From the NCBI RefSeq assembly GCF_039697315.1, contig NZ_CP155619.1, forward strand, positions 4,898,001 through 4,962,000: a stretch of 64,000 nucleotides of DNA. Direction: 5' to 3'. Under the pieces are notes generated by a model. That model searched no databases. It worked only from the letters and a program-made list of their open reading frames with translations, and was not told the DNA's origin. Position 1 is the first letter of the stretch; each line of letters starts with the position of its first letter. Of this stretch, positions 16,929 to 27,873 are shown one piece after another. The position numbers and the translations under genes were made by a program. Source of the stretch: Pseudomonas abietaniphila (GTDB lineage: Bacteria > Pseudomonadota > Gammaproteobacteria > Pseudomonadales > Pseudomonadaceae).

Positions 16929-18239
16929 ATGCAAGTTTCTGTTGAAAACACTTCGGCTCTTGAGCGCCGCATGACCATTGGCGTGCCTGCCGAACGCATC
17001 GAGACGGAAGTCAACAAGCGTCTGCAGCAGACCGCACGCAAAGCCAAGATCCCGGGCTTCCGCCCTGGCAAAGTGCCTATGAGCGTGATCCGCCAGCGTT
17101 ACGAAGACGGCGCTCGTCAGGAAGCCCTGGGCGACCTGATCCAGGCGACCTTCTACGAAGCAGTCGTAGAGCAAAAGCTGAACCCTGCCGGCGCACCTTC
17201 CGTCGAGCCAAAAACCTTCGAAAAAGGCAAGGACCTCGAGTACGTCGCCACGTTCGAAGTGTTCCCTGAATTCTCTGTTGCCGGTTTCGAGTCCGTATCC
17301 GTAGAGCGTCTGTCTGCCGACGTCGCTGACTCCGATCTGGACAACATGCTGGAAATCCTGCGCAAGCAGAACGTCCGTTTTGAAGTGGCCGACCGTGCTG
17401 CCGAGAACGAAGACCAACTGAACATCGACTTCGTGGGCAAAATCGATGGCGAAGCATTCGCTGGCGGTTCGGCGACCGGCACTCAGCTGGTACTGGGCTC
17501 GGGTCGCATGATCCCTGGTTTCGAAGAAGGCCTGGTTGGCGCCAAAGCTGGCGAAAAGCGCGTTCTGAACCTGACGTTCCCAGAGGATTATCAGAATCTG
17601 GAACTGGCTGGCAAAACCGCTGAGTTCACCGTTACCGTGAACACGGTGTCGGCACCGACCCTGCCTGAGCTGAACGAAGCGTTCTTCAACCAGTTCGGCA
17701 TCAAGGAAACCGGTATCGAAGGCTTCCGCACCGAAGTTCGCAAGAACATGGAGCGCGAGCTGCGTCAGGCTATCAAGTCCAAGGTCAAGAATCAGGTAAT
17801 GGACGGTCTGCTGGCCGCCAACCCGATCGAAGTGCCTAAAGCACTGCTGGAAAACGAAGTGAACCGTCTGCGCGTTCAGGCCGTTCAACAGTTCGGCGGC
17901 AACATCAAGCCTGACCAACTGCCAGCCGAGCTGTTCGAAGAGCAAGCCAAGCGCCGCGTTGAGCTGGGTCTGATCGTTGCTGAAGTCGTCAAGCAGTTCG
18001 ACCTCAAGCCTGACGAAGCCCGTGTTCGCGAGCTGATCCAGGAAATGGCTTCCGCTTACCAGGAGCCTGAGCAGGTTGTGGCCTGGTACTACAAGAACGA
18101 ACAGCAAATGAACGAAGTGCGTTCGGTTGTGCTGGAAGAGCAAGTTGTGGATACTGTTTTGCAGAAAGCGAGCGTGACCGATAAAGCGGTCTCGTACGAA
18201 GAAGCCGTCAAGCCGGTAGAAGCTCCACAAGCCGACTGA
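16929..18239 (+). CDS. tig: Trigger factor, ribosome-associated chaperone and prolyl isomerase
   Basis: The protein is 436 aa, the usual length. The start is the ATG at 16929 ([14 protein letters not shown]) after GAGGAA; an upstream extension is not needed. The N-terminal ribosome-binding domain contains the signature GFRPGKVP (about 44-51), which docks near the nascent-chain exit tunnel. The middle FKBP-type domain (about 160-240) has [16 protein letters not shown] and [13 protein letters not shown]. The C-terminal part forms the helical substrate cradle. It helps new polypeptides fold in the cytosol. It sits upstream of clpP, clpX and lon in the same orientation, as in many proteobacteria. 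A hairpin lies just after the gene, so it may be transcribed partly apart from clpP. Confidence 0.98.
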   Translation: MQVSVENTSALERRMTIGVPAERIETEVNKRLQQTARKAKIPGFRPGKVPMSVIRQRYEDGARQEALGDLIQATFYEAVVEQKLNPAGAPSVEPKTFEKGKDLEYVATFEVFPEFSVAGFESVSVERLSADVADSDLDNMLEILRKQNVRFEVADRAAENEDQLNIDFVGKIDGEAFAGGSATGTQLVLGSGRMIPGFEEGLVGAKAGEKRVLNLTFPEDYQNLELAGKTAEFTVTVNTVSAPTLPELNEAFFNQFGIKETGIEGFRTEVRKNMERELRQAIKSKVKNQVMDGLLAANPIEVPKALLENEVNRLRVQAVQQFGGNIKPDQLPAELFEEQAKRRVELGLIVAEVVKQFDLKPDEARVRELIQEMASAYQEPEQVVAWYYKNEQQMNEVRSVVLEEQVVDTVLQKASVTDKAVSYEEAVKPVEAPQAD

Positions 18240-18263
18240 TTTCTTTCTCTCGTTCGAAAACAC

Positions 18264-18291
18264 CATAAGCCAGCCTTCGCGCTGGCTTATG
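18264..18291 (+). terminator. Hairpin between tig and clpP
   Basis: CATAAGCCAGC and GCTGGCTTATG form an 11-bp perfect stem with a 6-nt loop. No T-run follows, so it may be a weak terminator, an attenuator or an RNA-processing/stability element. Confidence 0.55.
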
Positions 18292-18330
18292 CGTATTCAA
18301 GACATGACTATTTGGGAGTGAATGCGAGAC

Positions 18331-18972
18331 ATGTCCCGCAATTCTTATATTCAGCAGAACTCTGACATCCAGGCCGCTGGCGGCCTGGTCCCGATGGTTA
18401 TCGAGCAGTCCGCCCGTGGCGAACGCGCCTATGACATCTACTCCCGCCTGCTCAAGGAACGCGTCATCTTCCTGGTCGGCCCGGTTGAAGACTACATGGC
18501 CAACCTGATCTCGGCGCAACTGCTGTTCCTTGAAGCGGAAAACCCGGACAAGGACATCCATCTCTACATCAACTCCCCAGGTGGTTCGGTGACCGCTGGC
18601 ATGGCGATTTACGACACCATGCAGTTCATCAAGCCGGACGTTTCCACGACGGTCATGGGACAGGCTTGCAGCATGGGCGCTTTCCTGCTGGCGGGCGGTG
18701 CCAAGGGCAAGCGCTTCGCGCTGCCGAACTCCCGCGTGATGATTCACCAGCCACTGGGCGGTTTCCAGGGGCAGGCGTCGGACATCGACATTCACGCCAA
18801 GGAAATCCTGTACATTCGCCAGCGTCTGAACGAGCTGCTGGCCCACCATACAGGTCAGTCGCTGGAAGCCATCGAGCGCGACACCAACCGCGACAATTTC
18901 ATGAGCGCCGAACGCGCTGCTGAATATGGCCTGGTGGACTCGGTGCTCGACAAACGTCAAATGATCAAATGA
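18331..18972 (+). CDS. clpP: ATP-dependent Clp protease proteolytic subunit
   Basis: The protein is 213 aa from the ATG at 18331 ([10 protein letters not shown]), the usual Pseudomonas start. An in-frame ATG at 18322 would add three residues (MRD), and the GGGAG site at 18314 does not decide clearly between them. It is a serine peptidase: nucleophile Ser114 in GQACSMGA, His139 in VMIHQPLGG, and the catalytic Asp in the ERDTNRDNF region. The oxyanion strand is [12 protein letters not shown]. Fourteen subunits form the ClpP barrel, which is fed by ClpX (next gene) or ClpA. It degrades SsrA-tagged and regulatory proteins in the cytosol. The gene is 115 bp upstream of clpX, with a small hairpin between them. 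Confidence 0.98.
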   Translation: MSRNSYIQQNSDIQAAGGLVPMVIEQSARGERAYDIYSRLLKERVIFLVGPVEDYMANLISAQLLFLEAENPDKDIHLYINSPGGSVTAGMAIYDTMQFIKPDVSTTVMGQACSMGAFLLAGGAKGKRFALPNSRVMIHQPLGGFQGQASDIDIHAKEILYIRQRLNELLAHHTGQSLEAIERDTNRDNFMSAERAAEYGLVDSVLDKRQMIK

Positions 18973-18993
18973 TTGCTTGATAGGCAGTAATCC

Positions 18994-19021
18994 CAGGCGG
19001 TCGGTACGTCCGTACCGCCTG
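18994..19021 (+). other. Hairpin between clpP and clpX
   Basis: CAGGCGGT (18994-19001) pairs with ACCGCCTG (19014-19021). There is no T-run. It probably tunes read-through or mRNA stability between the two genes. Confidence 0.45.
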
Positions 19022-19087
19022 CGGACTTGAAAAAGCCCGCAATTGCCTTCATCTTGTGTTGCAAGCCTACCGGATTGGATCGATCGA

Positions 19088-20371
19088 ATGACTGACACCC
19101 GCAACGGCGAGGACAACGGCAAACTGCTTTATTGCTCCTTCTGCGGCAAAAGCCAGCATGAAGTACGCAAGTTGATTGCCGGCCCCTCGGTATTTATCTG
19201 TGACGAGTGCGTCGACCTGTGCAATGACATCATCCGCGAGGAGGTGCAGGAAGCACAGGCAGAAAGCAGCGCGCATAAATTACCATCGCCTAAAGAAATC
19301 AGCGGCATCCTTGACCAGTACGTCATTGGTCAGGAGCGTGCCAAAAAGGTTCTCGCAGTAGCGGTGTACAACCACTACAAGCGGCTGAACCAGCGCGACA
19401 AGAAAAATGACGACGTTGAACTGGGCAAGAGCAACATCCTGCTGATCGGCCCTACGGGCTCCGGCAAGACCCTGCTCGCGGAAACGCTGGCACGTTTGCT
19501 CAACGTACCGTTCACCATCGCCGACGCCACCACCCTGACCGAAGCCGGTTATGTGGGTGAGGACGTGGAAAACATCATCCAGAAGCTGTTGCAGAAATGC
19601 GATTACGATGTCGAGAAGGCCCAGATGGGCATTGTCTACATCGACGAAATCGACAAGATTTCGCGCAAATCCGACAACCCTTCGATTACACGTGACGTTT
19701 CCGGTGAGGGCGTGCAACAAGCCTTGCTGAAACTGATCGAAGGCACTGTGGCTTCCGTTCCGCCGCAGGGCGGTCGCAAGCATCCACAGCAGGAATTCCT
19801 GCAGGTGGACACGCGCAACATCCTGTTCATCTGCGGCGGTGCGTTCTCGGGCCTCGAAAAGGTCATCCAGAATCGCTCCACCAAGGGCGGCATCGGTTTC
19901 AACGCCGAAGTGCGCAGCAAGGAAGAGGGCAAGAAGGTTGGCGAATCCCTGCGTGAGGTCGAGCCTGACGATCTGGTCAAGTTCGGTCTGATTCCGGAGT
20001 TCGTGGGCCGTCTGCCAGTACTGGCGACCCTGGACGAGCTGGACGAAGCTGCGTTGATGCAGATTCTGACCGAGCCGAAGAACGCGCTGACCAAGCAGTA
20101 CGGCAAGTTGTTCGAAATGGAAGGCGTGGACCTCGAGTTCCGCACCGATGCGCTGAAATCGGTTGCTCGTCGTGCGCTGGAGCGCAAGACCGGTGCCCGT
20201 GGTCTGCGGTCCATCCTCGAAGGCGTGCTGCTCGACACCATGTACGAAATCCCGTCGCAAACCGACGTGAGTAAAGTGGTGATCGACGAAAGCGTGATCG
20301 AAGGTACGTCCAAGCCGCTGTTGATCTACGAAAACAGCGAGCCACCCGCCAAGGTGGCTCCCGACGCGTAA
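19088..20371 (+). CDS. clpX: ClpX unfoldase, ATPase partner of ClpP
   Basis: The protein is 427 aa from the ATG at 19088 ([10 protein letters not shown]), the family's usual length. The N-terminal zinc-binding domain has four cysteines in the pattern CSFC (16, 19) and CDEC (38, 41), used for substrate and adaptor binding. The AAA+ module has Walker A GPTGSGKT (121-128), Walker [10 protein letters not shown], and the pore loop GYVG in [12 protein letters not shown]. It unfolds proteins and threads them into ClpP. It follows clpP in the same orientation, the classic pair. A strong rho-independent terminator follows 35 bp after the stop, so lon has separate transcription. Confidence 0.98.
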   Translation: MTDTRNGEDNGKLLYCSFCGKSQHEVRKLIAGPSVFICDECVDLCNDIIREEVQEAQAESSAHKLPSPKEISGILDQYVIGQERAKKVLAVAVYNHYKRLNQRDKKNDDVELGKSNILLIGPTGSGKTLLAETLARLLNVPFTIADATTLTEAGYVGEDVENIIQKLLQKCDYDVEKAQMGIVYIDEIDKISRKSDNPSITRDVSGEGVQQALLKLIEGTVASVPPQGGRKHPQQEFLQVDTRNILFICGGAFSGLEKVIQNRSTKGGIGFNAEVRSKEEGKKVGESLREVEPDDLVKFGLIPEFVGRLPVLATLDELDEAALMQILTEPKNALTKQYGKLFEMEGVDLEFRTDALKSVARRALERKTGARGLRSILEGVLLDTMYEIPSQTDVSKVVIDESVIEGTSKPLLIYENSEPPAKVAPDA

Positions 20372-20405
20372 GTCGCAAGGCTTCGTACCGGGCGACTGGA
20401 AAAGA

Positions 20406-20428
20406 AAGGGGCCCTCGGGCCCCTTTTG
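20406..20428 (+). terminator. Rho-independent terminator of clpX
   Basis: AAAGGGGCCC and GGGCCCCTTT form a GC-rich stem with a short loop, ending in TTTT at 20425-20428. It is placed 35 bp after clpX. Confidence 0.85.
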
Positions 20429-20465
20429 CATTTCACCGTCTCTTTCGCATTAACTCAAAGCGACG

Positions 20466-20494
20466 CTTGTTTTTTTGGGTATCTACCCCCATCT
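20466..20494 (+). promoter_or_regulatory. Sigma32 (RpoH) heat-shock promoter of lon
   Basis: CTTGTTT (20466-20472), a 14-bp spacer, then CCCCATCT (20487-20494). The -10 is a full match to the heat-shock consensus CCCCATNT and the -35 keeps the CTTG core. It lies about 60 bp before the lon ATG. Lon is a known heat-shock protein. Confidence 0.75.
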
Positions 20495-20552
20495 TGATTT
20501 TCAGCTTATTTCTATCTGTCCATGGCCTTAAGGCCGCCGTAGAGGCGAAATC

Positions 20553-22949
<2,397 letters not shown>

Positions 22950-22964
22950 TCTGGGGGGCCTTCC

Positions 22965-22994
22965 TTGACAGCTTTTTAGAGCCCTTGTTATAAA
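22965..22994 (+). promoter_or_regulatory. Strong sigma70 promoter of hupB
   Basis: A perfect -35 TTGACA (22965-22970), an 18-bp spacer and TATAAA (22989-22994). It lies about 100 bp before the HU start, as expected for an abundant DNA-binding protein. Confidence 0.75.
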
Positions 22995-23094
22995 GCGGCT
23001 CTTTCCAGCGTCAGAAGGCCATTCAGCGTTTGTCTGGCTTCACCAAAAAACTTAGAAAATATACTCAATATAGATAGATATAAGGGGACTTAGA

Positions 23095-23367
23095 GTGAAC
23101 AAGTCGGAACTGATTGATGCTATCGCCGCATCCGCTGACATCCCGAAAGCTGCTGCTGGCCGTGCGCTGGACGCAGTAATCGAATCCGTCACTGGCGCTC
23201 TTAAGGCTGGCGACTCTGTTGTACTGGTTGGCTTCGGCACCTTCTCCGTAACTGATCGTCCTGCTCGTACCGGCCGTAACCCACAGACCGGCGAAGCTCT
23301 GAAAATTGCAGCCGCCAAGAAGCCAGGCTTCAAAGCCGGTAAAGCTCTGAAAGAAGCCGTCAACTAA
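23095..23367 (+). CDS. hupB: DNA-binding protein HU-beta
   Basis: The protein is 90 aa, starting with GTG at 23095 after AAGGGG. It is the typical HU fold: [20 protein letters not shown] at the N-terminus, the dimer core [10 protein letters not shown], and the DNA-gripping beta arm [10 protein letters not shown]. It ends in [18 protein letters not shown] bends and compacts DNA and takes part in replication, recombination and gene control. It lies between lon and ppiD, as in many gamma-proteobacteria. A strong sigma70 promoter precedes it. The leader of about 90 nt is AT-rich. The 249 bp downstream contain a tRNA-like sequence and a strong terminator before ppiD. Confidence 0.98.
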   Translation: MNKSELIDAIAASADIPKAAAGRALDAVIESVTGALKAGDSVVLVGFGTFSVTDRPARTGRNPQTGEALKIAAAKKPGFKAGKALKEAVN

Positions 23368-23418
23368 GTTTCTTTTTTACCTTTGCCCATCCAGGACAGC
23401 GTTACCTCTGTTCTGGTC

Positions 23419-23504
23419 GTGAAGCGGCACGTGCGGTTGGTCAAGCGCTGGCCTGTCACCTCAGGGAACGCACATTCGAACCCTGTTCGTTTTGCCCGCT
23501 TCAC
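23419..23504 (+). other. Degenerate tRNA-Asp-like sequence
   Basis: GTGAAGCGG (23419-23427) pairs perfectly with CCGCTTCAC (23496-23504), like an extended acceptor stem. Inside are a D-arm-like GTGC-GGTTGGTCAA-GCGC, an anticodon-loop-like CTGTCAC that would carry GTC (Asp), and a T-loop-like TTCGAAC. The anticodon stem has a C-C mismatch, the T stem does not pair properly, the body is about 83 nt rather than 76, and no CCA end is encoded. It is therefore not a working tRNA; it may be a tRNA relic or a chance or unrelated structured RNA. Confidence 0.35.
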
Positions 23505-23526
23505 TTGTTACACCTGTTACGACGAG

Positions 23527-23550
23527 AAGGCGCATCCTCGGATGCGCCTT
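23527..23550 (+). terminator. Terminator between hupB and ppiD
   Basis: AAGGCGCATCC and GGATGCGCCTT form a perfect 11-bp stem with a minimal loop, followed by TCTTCT. It would end hupB transcripts. The stem is symmetrical, but nothing on the other strand needs it. Confidence 0.7.
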
Positions 23551-23616
23551 TCTTCTATCCGGATTTCACCCACGCTCGGCGGTTTGTGAGTCGAATACAA
23601 CCGTTCTGGGGGACGC

Positions 23617-25491
23617 ATGCTGCAAAATATCAGGGACAATTCACAAGGCTGGATTGCCAAGACCATCATCGGGGTCATCATGGCGCTGATGGCCCTGACG
23701 GGTTTCGATGCCATTTTCAGGGCCACCAGCCACAGTCAGGATGCCGCGAAGGTCAATGGTGACGAGATCACTCAGGCAGATCTTGGCCAGGCGGTTGAAA
23801 TGCAACGCCGTCAGCTGATGCAACAACTGGGCAAGGATTTCGATCCTGCGATGCTCAATGAGAAGATGCTGCGCGACTCGGCCCTCAAGGGCCTGATCGA
23901 TCGCAAGCTGCTGCTGCAAGGCGCAGCCGACGCGAAGTTCGGTTTCTCCGAAGCTGCGCTGGACCAGCAGATCCTGATGACGCCTGAATTTCAGGTCGAT
24001 GGCAAATTCAGCGCCGACCGTTTTGATCAGGTGATTCGTCAGTTGGGCTACAGTCGTATGCAATTCCGCCAGATCCTCGGTCAGGAAATGCTGATCGGCC
24101 AGATCCGTGCGGGCATCGCAGGCAGCGCATTCATCACTGACGCACAGGTTGACGCGTTCGCGCGTCTGGAAAAGCAGACGCGTGATTTCGCGACCCTGAC
24201 GCTGCCAGCCGATCCGTCGAACGTGAAGGTTACCGACGACGAAATCAAGGCGCACTACGACCAGCACGCCAAGGAATTCCTCAGCCCCGAGCAGGTTGTG
24301 CTCGACTACATCGAGCTGAAGAAGTCCTCGTTCTTCGACAAGGTGACTGTCAAGGACGAAGACCTGCAGGCGGCGTACCAGAAAGAAATCGCCAACCTGG
24401 CTGAGCAGCGTCGCGCTGCGCACATCCTGATCGAAGTCAACGACAAGACCACTGATGCGCAGGCCAAGGCGAAGATCGAAGAGATTCAGGCGCGTCTGGC
24501 CAAGGGTGAAGACTTCGCGGCACTGGCCAAAGAGTTTTCGCAGGACCCTGGTTCGTCGACCAAGGGCGGTGACCTGGGCTACGCCGGCAAGGGCGTTTAT
24601 GACCCTGCCTTTGAAGACGCGCTGTACGCGTTGAACAAGGATCAAGTGTCGACGCCGGTTCGCAGCCAGTTCGGCTGGCACCTGATCAAGCTGCTGGGCG
24701 TCGAGGCACCGTCGGTTCCGACTTTCGCCAGCCTGAAAGACAAGCTGACGCATGAGCTGAAGTCTCAACAGGTCGAGCAGAAATACGTCGACGCGAGCAA
24801 GAAACTGCAAGATGCCGCGTATGAAGCCTCTGACCTGGTCCAGCCCGCGCAGGATCTGGGTGTGAAGGTGCAAACCACGGCGCCGTTTGGCCGTGAAGGC
24901 GGCGAGGGCATCGCGGCTAACCGTGCGGTGATCCAGGCAGCGTTCAGCCAGGAAGTGATGGAAGAGGGTTCCAACAGTTCTGCGATTGAGCTCGATCCGG
25001 AAACCACGGTCGTTGTGCACGTGAAGGAACACCGTCAGCCGGAGCAGTTGCCTCTGGAAGCGGTTTCCAGCGCGATTCGTGCCCAACTGACCAAGCAGCA
25101 CGCCAGCGAAGCCGTCAAAGGCAAGGGCGAGGCGCTGCTGGCCGGTCTGCGTGATGGCAAGGTTCCTTACAGTGCTACCAAGCAGGAAGGTCAGAGCTGG
25201 AAGGTCGTGGAAGCTGCTTCTCGCGGTCAGGAGGGTGTCGATCCTCAGGTTCTGCAGGCGCTGTTCCGTATGCCTAAGCCTGAAGGTAAGGACAAGCCGG
25301 TTTATGGCAGCCTGACCGCTGCTGACGGCAGCTTCGTGATTGTGCGCCTCAATGGCGTGAATCAGGCGGCTCCGGCGACCGATGCCGAGAAGGCTCAGTA
25401 CCGTCGTTTCCTGGCATCCCGTGAGGGTCGTCAGGACTTCGAGTCGTATCAGTCTCAGTTGCAGTCGGCGGCGAAGATCGAGAAGTATTGA
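23617..25491 (+). CDS. ppiD: Periplasmic folding factor PpiD, membrane-anchored SurA/parvulin protein
   Basis: The protein is 624 aa. The start is the ATG at 23617 (MLQNIRDNSQGW) after GGGGGAC. A single N-terminal membrane segment (about 13-35, WIAKTIIGVIMALMALTG) anchors it in the inner membrane with the body in the periplasm. A SurA-like chaperone region follows (about 36-200). The parvulin domain (about 265-360) shows AAHILIEVND, FAALAKEFSQDPGS and KGGDLGYAGKG, and ends with FGWHLIKLL. It assists folding of proteins leaving the Sec translocon. The position after hupB is standard. A rho-independent terminator follows 22 bp after the stop. Confidence 0.96.
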   Translation: MLQNIRDNSQGWIAKTIIGVIMALMALTGFDAIFRATSHSQDAAKVNGDEITQADLGQAVEMQRRQLMQQLGKDFDPAMLNEKMLRDSALKGLIDRKLLLQGAADAKFGFSEAALDQQILMTPEFQVDGKFSADRFDQVIRQLGYSRMQFRQILGQEMLIGQIRAGIAGSAFITDAQVDAFARLEKQTRDFATLTLPADPSNVKVTDDEIKAHYDQHAKEFLSPEQVVLDYIELKKSSFFDKVTVKDEDLQAAYQKEIANLAEQRRAAHILIEVNDKTTDAQAKAKIEEIQARLAKGEDFAALAKEFSQDPGSSTKGGDLGYAGKGVYDPAFEDALYALNKDQVSTPVRSQFGWHLIKLLGVEAPSVPTFASLKDKLTHELKSQQVEQKYVDASKKLQDAAYEASDLVQPAQDLGVKVQTTAPFGREGGEGIAANRAVIQAAFSQEVMEEGSNSSAIELDPETTVVVHVKEHRQPEQLPLEAVSSAIRAQLTKQHASEAVKGKGEALLAGLRDGKVPYSATKQEGQSWKVVEAASRGQEGVDPQVLQALFRMPKPEGKDKPVYGSLTAADGSFVIVRLNGVNQAAPATDAEKAQYRRFLASREGRQDFESYQSQLQSAAKIEKY

Positions 25492-25513
25492 TCGTCGCGT
25501 TACGCTGAAAACG

Positions 25514-25546
25514 AAAAGCCCCGGCTCGTGAGAGTTGGGGCTTTTT
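25514..25546 (+). terminator. Rho-independent terminator of ppiD
   Basis: AAAAGCCCC (25514-25522) pairs with GGGGCTTTT, followed by more T (to 25546). The loop is about 14 nt. The motif is clear and lies 22 bp after ppiD. Confidence 0.85.
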
Positions 25547-25908
25547 GGTTTTTGGTTTTTCGGGTTGGCGTTGGGAGAGTGGGCAGATCCATTGTCTTGG
25601 GTGGCGCCGAATCACCTTTCCGCCCCTCCGGCGGGTCACTTTTGAAAAGGCACCAAAAGTAACCAAAAGTGCCCTGCTCCCTGGTTGGGCCCGACTTCGT
25701 CGGATTCCCGCACTCCGACGACGCTCCGTGGGCACGCGCCGAACGGGCATCCATGCCCTGACGGCGCTCTCCCGGCATCCATGCCGCTCGGCCCACTGCG
25801 CCCCGTCTGCGTTTGGCCTGCACCGAAGTCGCGTTCTGCGGCGTCTGATATCGCGTATGAGGATCAAGATCAAAAGCGAACGTTGATCTTGGCCTCGCCC
25901 CGATCCCT

Positions 25909-26017
25909 TGTAGGAGCAGTCGGAGGTTACGACGGCCGCGAAGGCGGTGGGTCAGATAACACATTTGCAGCTGACCCACCGCGTTCGCGGCCGTCGTAAC
26001 CTCCGACTGCTCCTACA
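25909..26017. repeat. Hairpin repeat, copy 1
   Basis: TGTAGGAGCAGTCGGAGG (arm 25909-25942) is matched by a perfect 34-bp inverted arm (25984-26017, ending GCTCCTACA). The loop contains GGGTCAG...CTGACCC, which extends the pairing. It is a REP-like palindrome. Confidence 0.9.
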
Positions 26018-26195
26018 GGTTCGGCGGCGGGCATCCATGCCCTGACGGCGCTCTCGCGGCATCCATGCCGCTCGGCCTACTGCGCGCCGTCTGCGTTTGG
26101 CCGGCACCCAAGTCGCGTTCTGCGTCGTCGGATCTCTCGCGTATGAAGATCAAGATCAAAAGCGAACGTTGATCTCGGCCTCGCCCCGATTCCCT

Positions 26196-26304
26196 TGTAG
26201 GAGCAGTCGGAGGTTACGACGGCCGCGAAGGCGGTGTATCAGATAAAACATTTGCAGCTGACCCACCGCTTTCGCGGCCGTCGTAACCTCCGACTGCTCC
26301 TACA
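26196..26304. repeat. Hairpin repeat, copy 2
   Basis: This is the same 109-bp palindrome as copy 1, with loop changes (GTGTATCAGATAAAAC) and TTTCGCGG in the right arm. The outer arms are unchanged. Confidence 0.9.
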
Positions 26305-26481
26305 GGTTCGGCGGCGGGCATCCATGCCCTGACGGCGCTCTCGCGGCATCCATGCCGCTCAGCCCACTGCGCGCCTTCTGCGTTTGGCCTGCACCCAAGT
26401 CGCGCTCTGCGGCGTCTGATCTATCGCGTATGAAGATCAAGATCAAAAGCGAACGTTGATCTCGGCTCGCCCCGATCCCCT

Positions 26482-26590
26482 TGTAGGAGCAGTCGGAGGT
26501 TACGACGGCCGCGAAGGCGGTTTATCAGATAAAACATTTGCAGCTGACCCACCGCTTTCGCGGCCGTCGTAACCTCCGACTGCTCCTACA
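26482..26590. repeat. Hairpin repeat, copy 3
   Basis: This is the same palindrome, closer to copy 2 (TTTATCAGATAAAAC loop). After it the spacer unit is cut short and the inverted right arm begins. Confidence 0.9.
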
Positions 26591-27060
26591 GGTTCGGCGG
26601 CGGGCTACAGGGGATCGCACCACCTCCAGCTTTTGCCTTGGCTTTGGCTTTTGATCTTCCTGCGCGACAGCCCAGACACCACCAAACGCGACTTGGGTGC
26701 AGGCCAAACGTAGATGACGCGGAGTGGGCCGAGCGGCATGGATGCCGCGAGAGCGCCGTCAGGACATGGATGTCCGTTCGGCGCGGGCCCACGGAGCGTC
26801 GTCGGAGTGCGGGTACCCGACGAAGTCGGGCCCAACCAGGAGCAGGGCACTTTTGGTTACTTTTGGTGCCTTTTCAAAAGTGACCCGCTGTAAGAGCGGA
26901 ACCATAATCCGCGCCACCACAAATAATGGATATACACCCACCACCCAGCGCCCCCAAAAAACACCCACCAAAAAAAACGGCAGGCCACTCAGCAAACGCT
27001 GACTGACCCACCGCTATCGCCAGCAAGCCGGCTCCTACAAATAGTGCGAAGGTTAAAGCA

Positions 27061-27855
27061 TCAACCTTCCAGATCACCCATCGCCGTGGTGTTGAAACCA
27101 CCGTCGACGTACATGATCTCACCGCTGACACCGGAAGCCAGGTCCGAGCACAGGAAGGCGCCGGCGTTGCCGACTTCTTCGATGGTCACGTTGCGACGCA
27201 GTGGCGTCTGAGCTTCGTTGGCAGCCAGCATTTTGCGGAAGTTCGAGATACCCGAAGCCGCCAGCGTACGGATCGGACCTGCCGATACCGCGTTGACGCG
27301 AGTGCCTTCTGGACCGAGGCTGCGGGCCAGGTAACGGACGCCGGCTTCCAGGCTGGCCTTGGCCATGCCCATGACGTTGTAGTTCGGCATGGTGCGCTCG
27401 GCGCCCAGGTACGACAGGGTCAACAGGCTGCCATTGCGGCCTTTCATCAGTTCGCGACCGGCTTTGGCCAGGGCCACGAAGCTGTAGGCGCTGATGTCGT
27501 GAGCAATACGGAAACCTTCACGGGTGGTGGCTTGGGTGAAGTCGCCGTCCAGTTGGTCGCCCGGAGCGAAGCCAACGGAGTGCACGATGCAGTCCAGGCC
27601 GTCCCACTTCTTGCTCAATTCTTCGAAGACCTTGGCGATTTCCTCATCGCTGGCCACGTCGCAAGGGAAGCACAGCTCGGCGCTCGAACCCCAGCCTGCG
27701 GCGAATTCTTCCACGCGGCCTTTGAGTTTTTCGTTCTGGTAGGTGAAGGCAAGCTCAGCGCCCTCGCGATGCATGGCGGCAGCAATGCCGGATGCGATGG
27801 ACAATTTGCTGGCGACACCGACGATCAGGACGCGCTTACCGGCGAGAAAACCCAT
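27061..27855 (-). CDS. fabI: Enoyl-[acyl-carrier-protein] reductase (NADH)
   Basis: The protein is 264 aa. It has a short-chain-dehydrogenase fold of the FabI type: [20 protein letters not shown] with the dinucleotide-binding loop, CDVASDEEI, and the active site Tyr159 and Lys166 in YNVMGMAK (Y-x6-K). An upstream Tyr149 lies in LSYLGAERT. It catalyses the last reduction in each cycle of type II fatty-acid synthesis in the cytosol. It is transcribed towards ppiD with the large repeat block between. It lies 18 bp after the yejF stop on the same strand, so it may be read partly from the peptide transporter operon. This close spacing to yejF is the main regulatory hint. Confidence 0.97.
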   Translation of the reverse strand: MGFLAGKRVLIVGVASKLSIASGIAAAMHREGAELAFTYQNEKLKGRVEEFAAGWGSSAELCFPCDVASDEEIAKVFEELSKKWDGLDCIVHSVGFAPGDQLDGDFTQATTREGFRIAHDISAYSFVALAKAGRELMKGRNGSLLTLSYLGAERTMPNYNVMGMAKASLEAGVRYLARSLGPEGTRVNAVSAGPIRTLAASGISNFRKMLAANEAQTPLRRNVTIEEVGNAGAFLCSDLASGVSGEIMYVDGGFNTTAMGDLEG

Positions 27856-27873
27856 GGTTTGTTCCTCTTCAGG

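Larger units (their letters stand above)
25622..26890. repeat. Gene-free composite repeat block between ppiD and fabI
   Basis: This block fills most of the 1569 bp between ppiD and fabI and has no credible gene. It contains three tandem units with a period of 287 then 286 bp (starting TTGTAGGAGCAG at 25908, 26195 and 26481). Each unit is a 109-bp hairpin plus about 178 bp of spacer that repeats GGCATCCATGCC-type short palindromes. The outer edges are long inverted arms of roughly 230 bp: the left arm from GGGTCACTTTTGAAAAGG (25634) to about 25845, and the right arm as its reverse complement up to about 26886. Several long open frames here are by-products of the GC-rich repeats. No transposase is present. 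The last 170 bp before fabI hold a partial, degenerate copy of the hairpin end (GGCTCCTACA). Confidence 0.9.

Noticed and set aside
16902..18266. 454-codon minus-strand frame opposite tig
   Set aside because: It is antisense to an unmistakable trigger factor gene. Similar antisense frames opposite clpX, lon, ppiD, the yej genes and the acyl-CoA dehydrogenase were also left out.
23419..23504. A functional tRNA gene
   Set aside because: Two arms do not pair, the length is off and there is no CCA. It is kept only as a degenerate tRNA-like sequence.
25908..26590. CRISPR array
   Set aside because: The repeats are 109-bp palindromes with a 286-287-bp period and repeated, not unique, spacers; no cas gene is present.
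25545..27002. Several open frames of 60-174 codons in the ppiD-fabI gap
   Set aside because: They run through the repeats on both strands, share the same Arg/Pro-rich repeat-derived peptides, and have no ribosome sites or family features.
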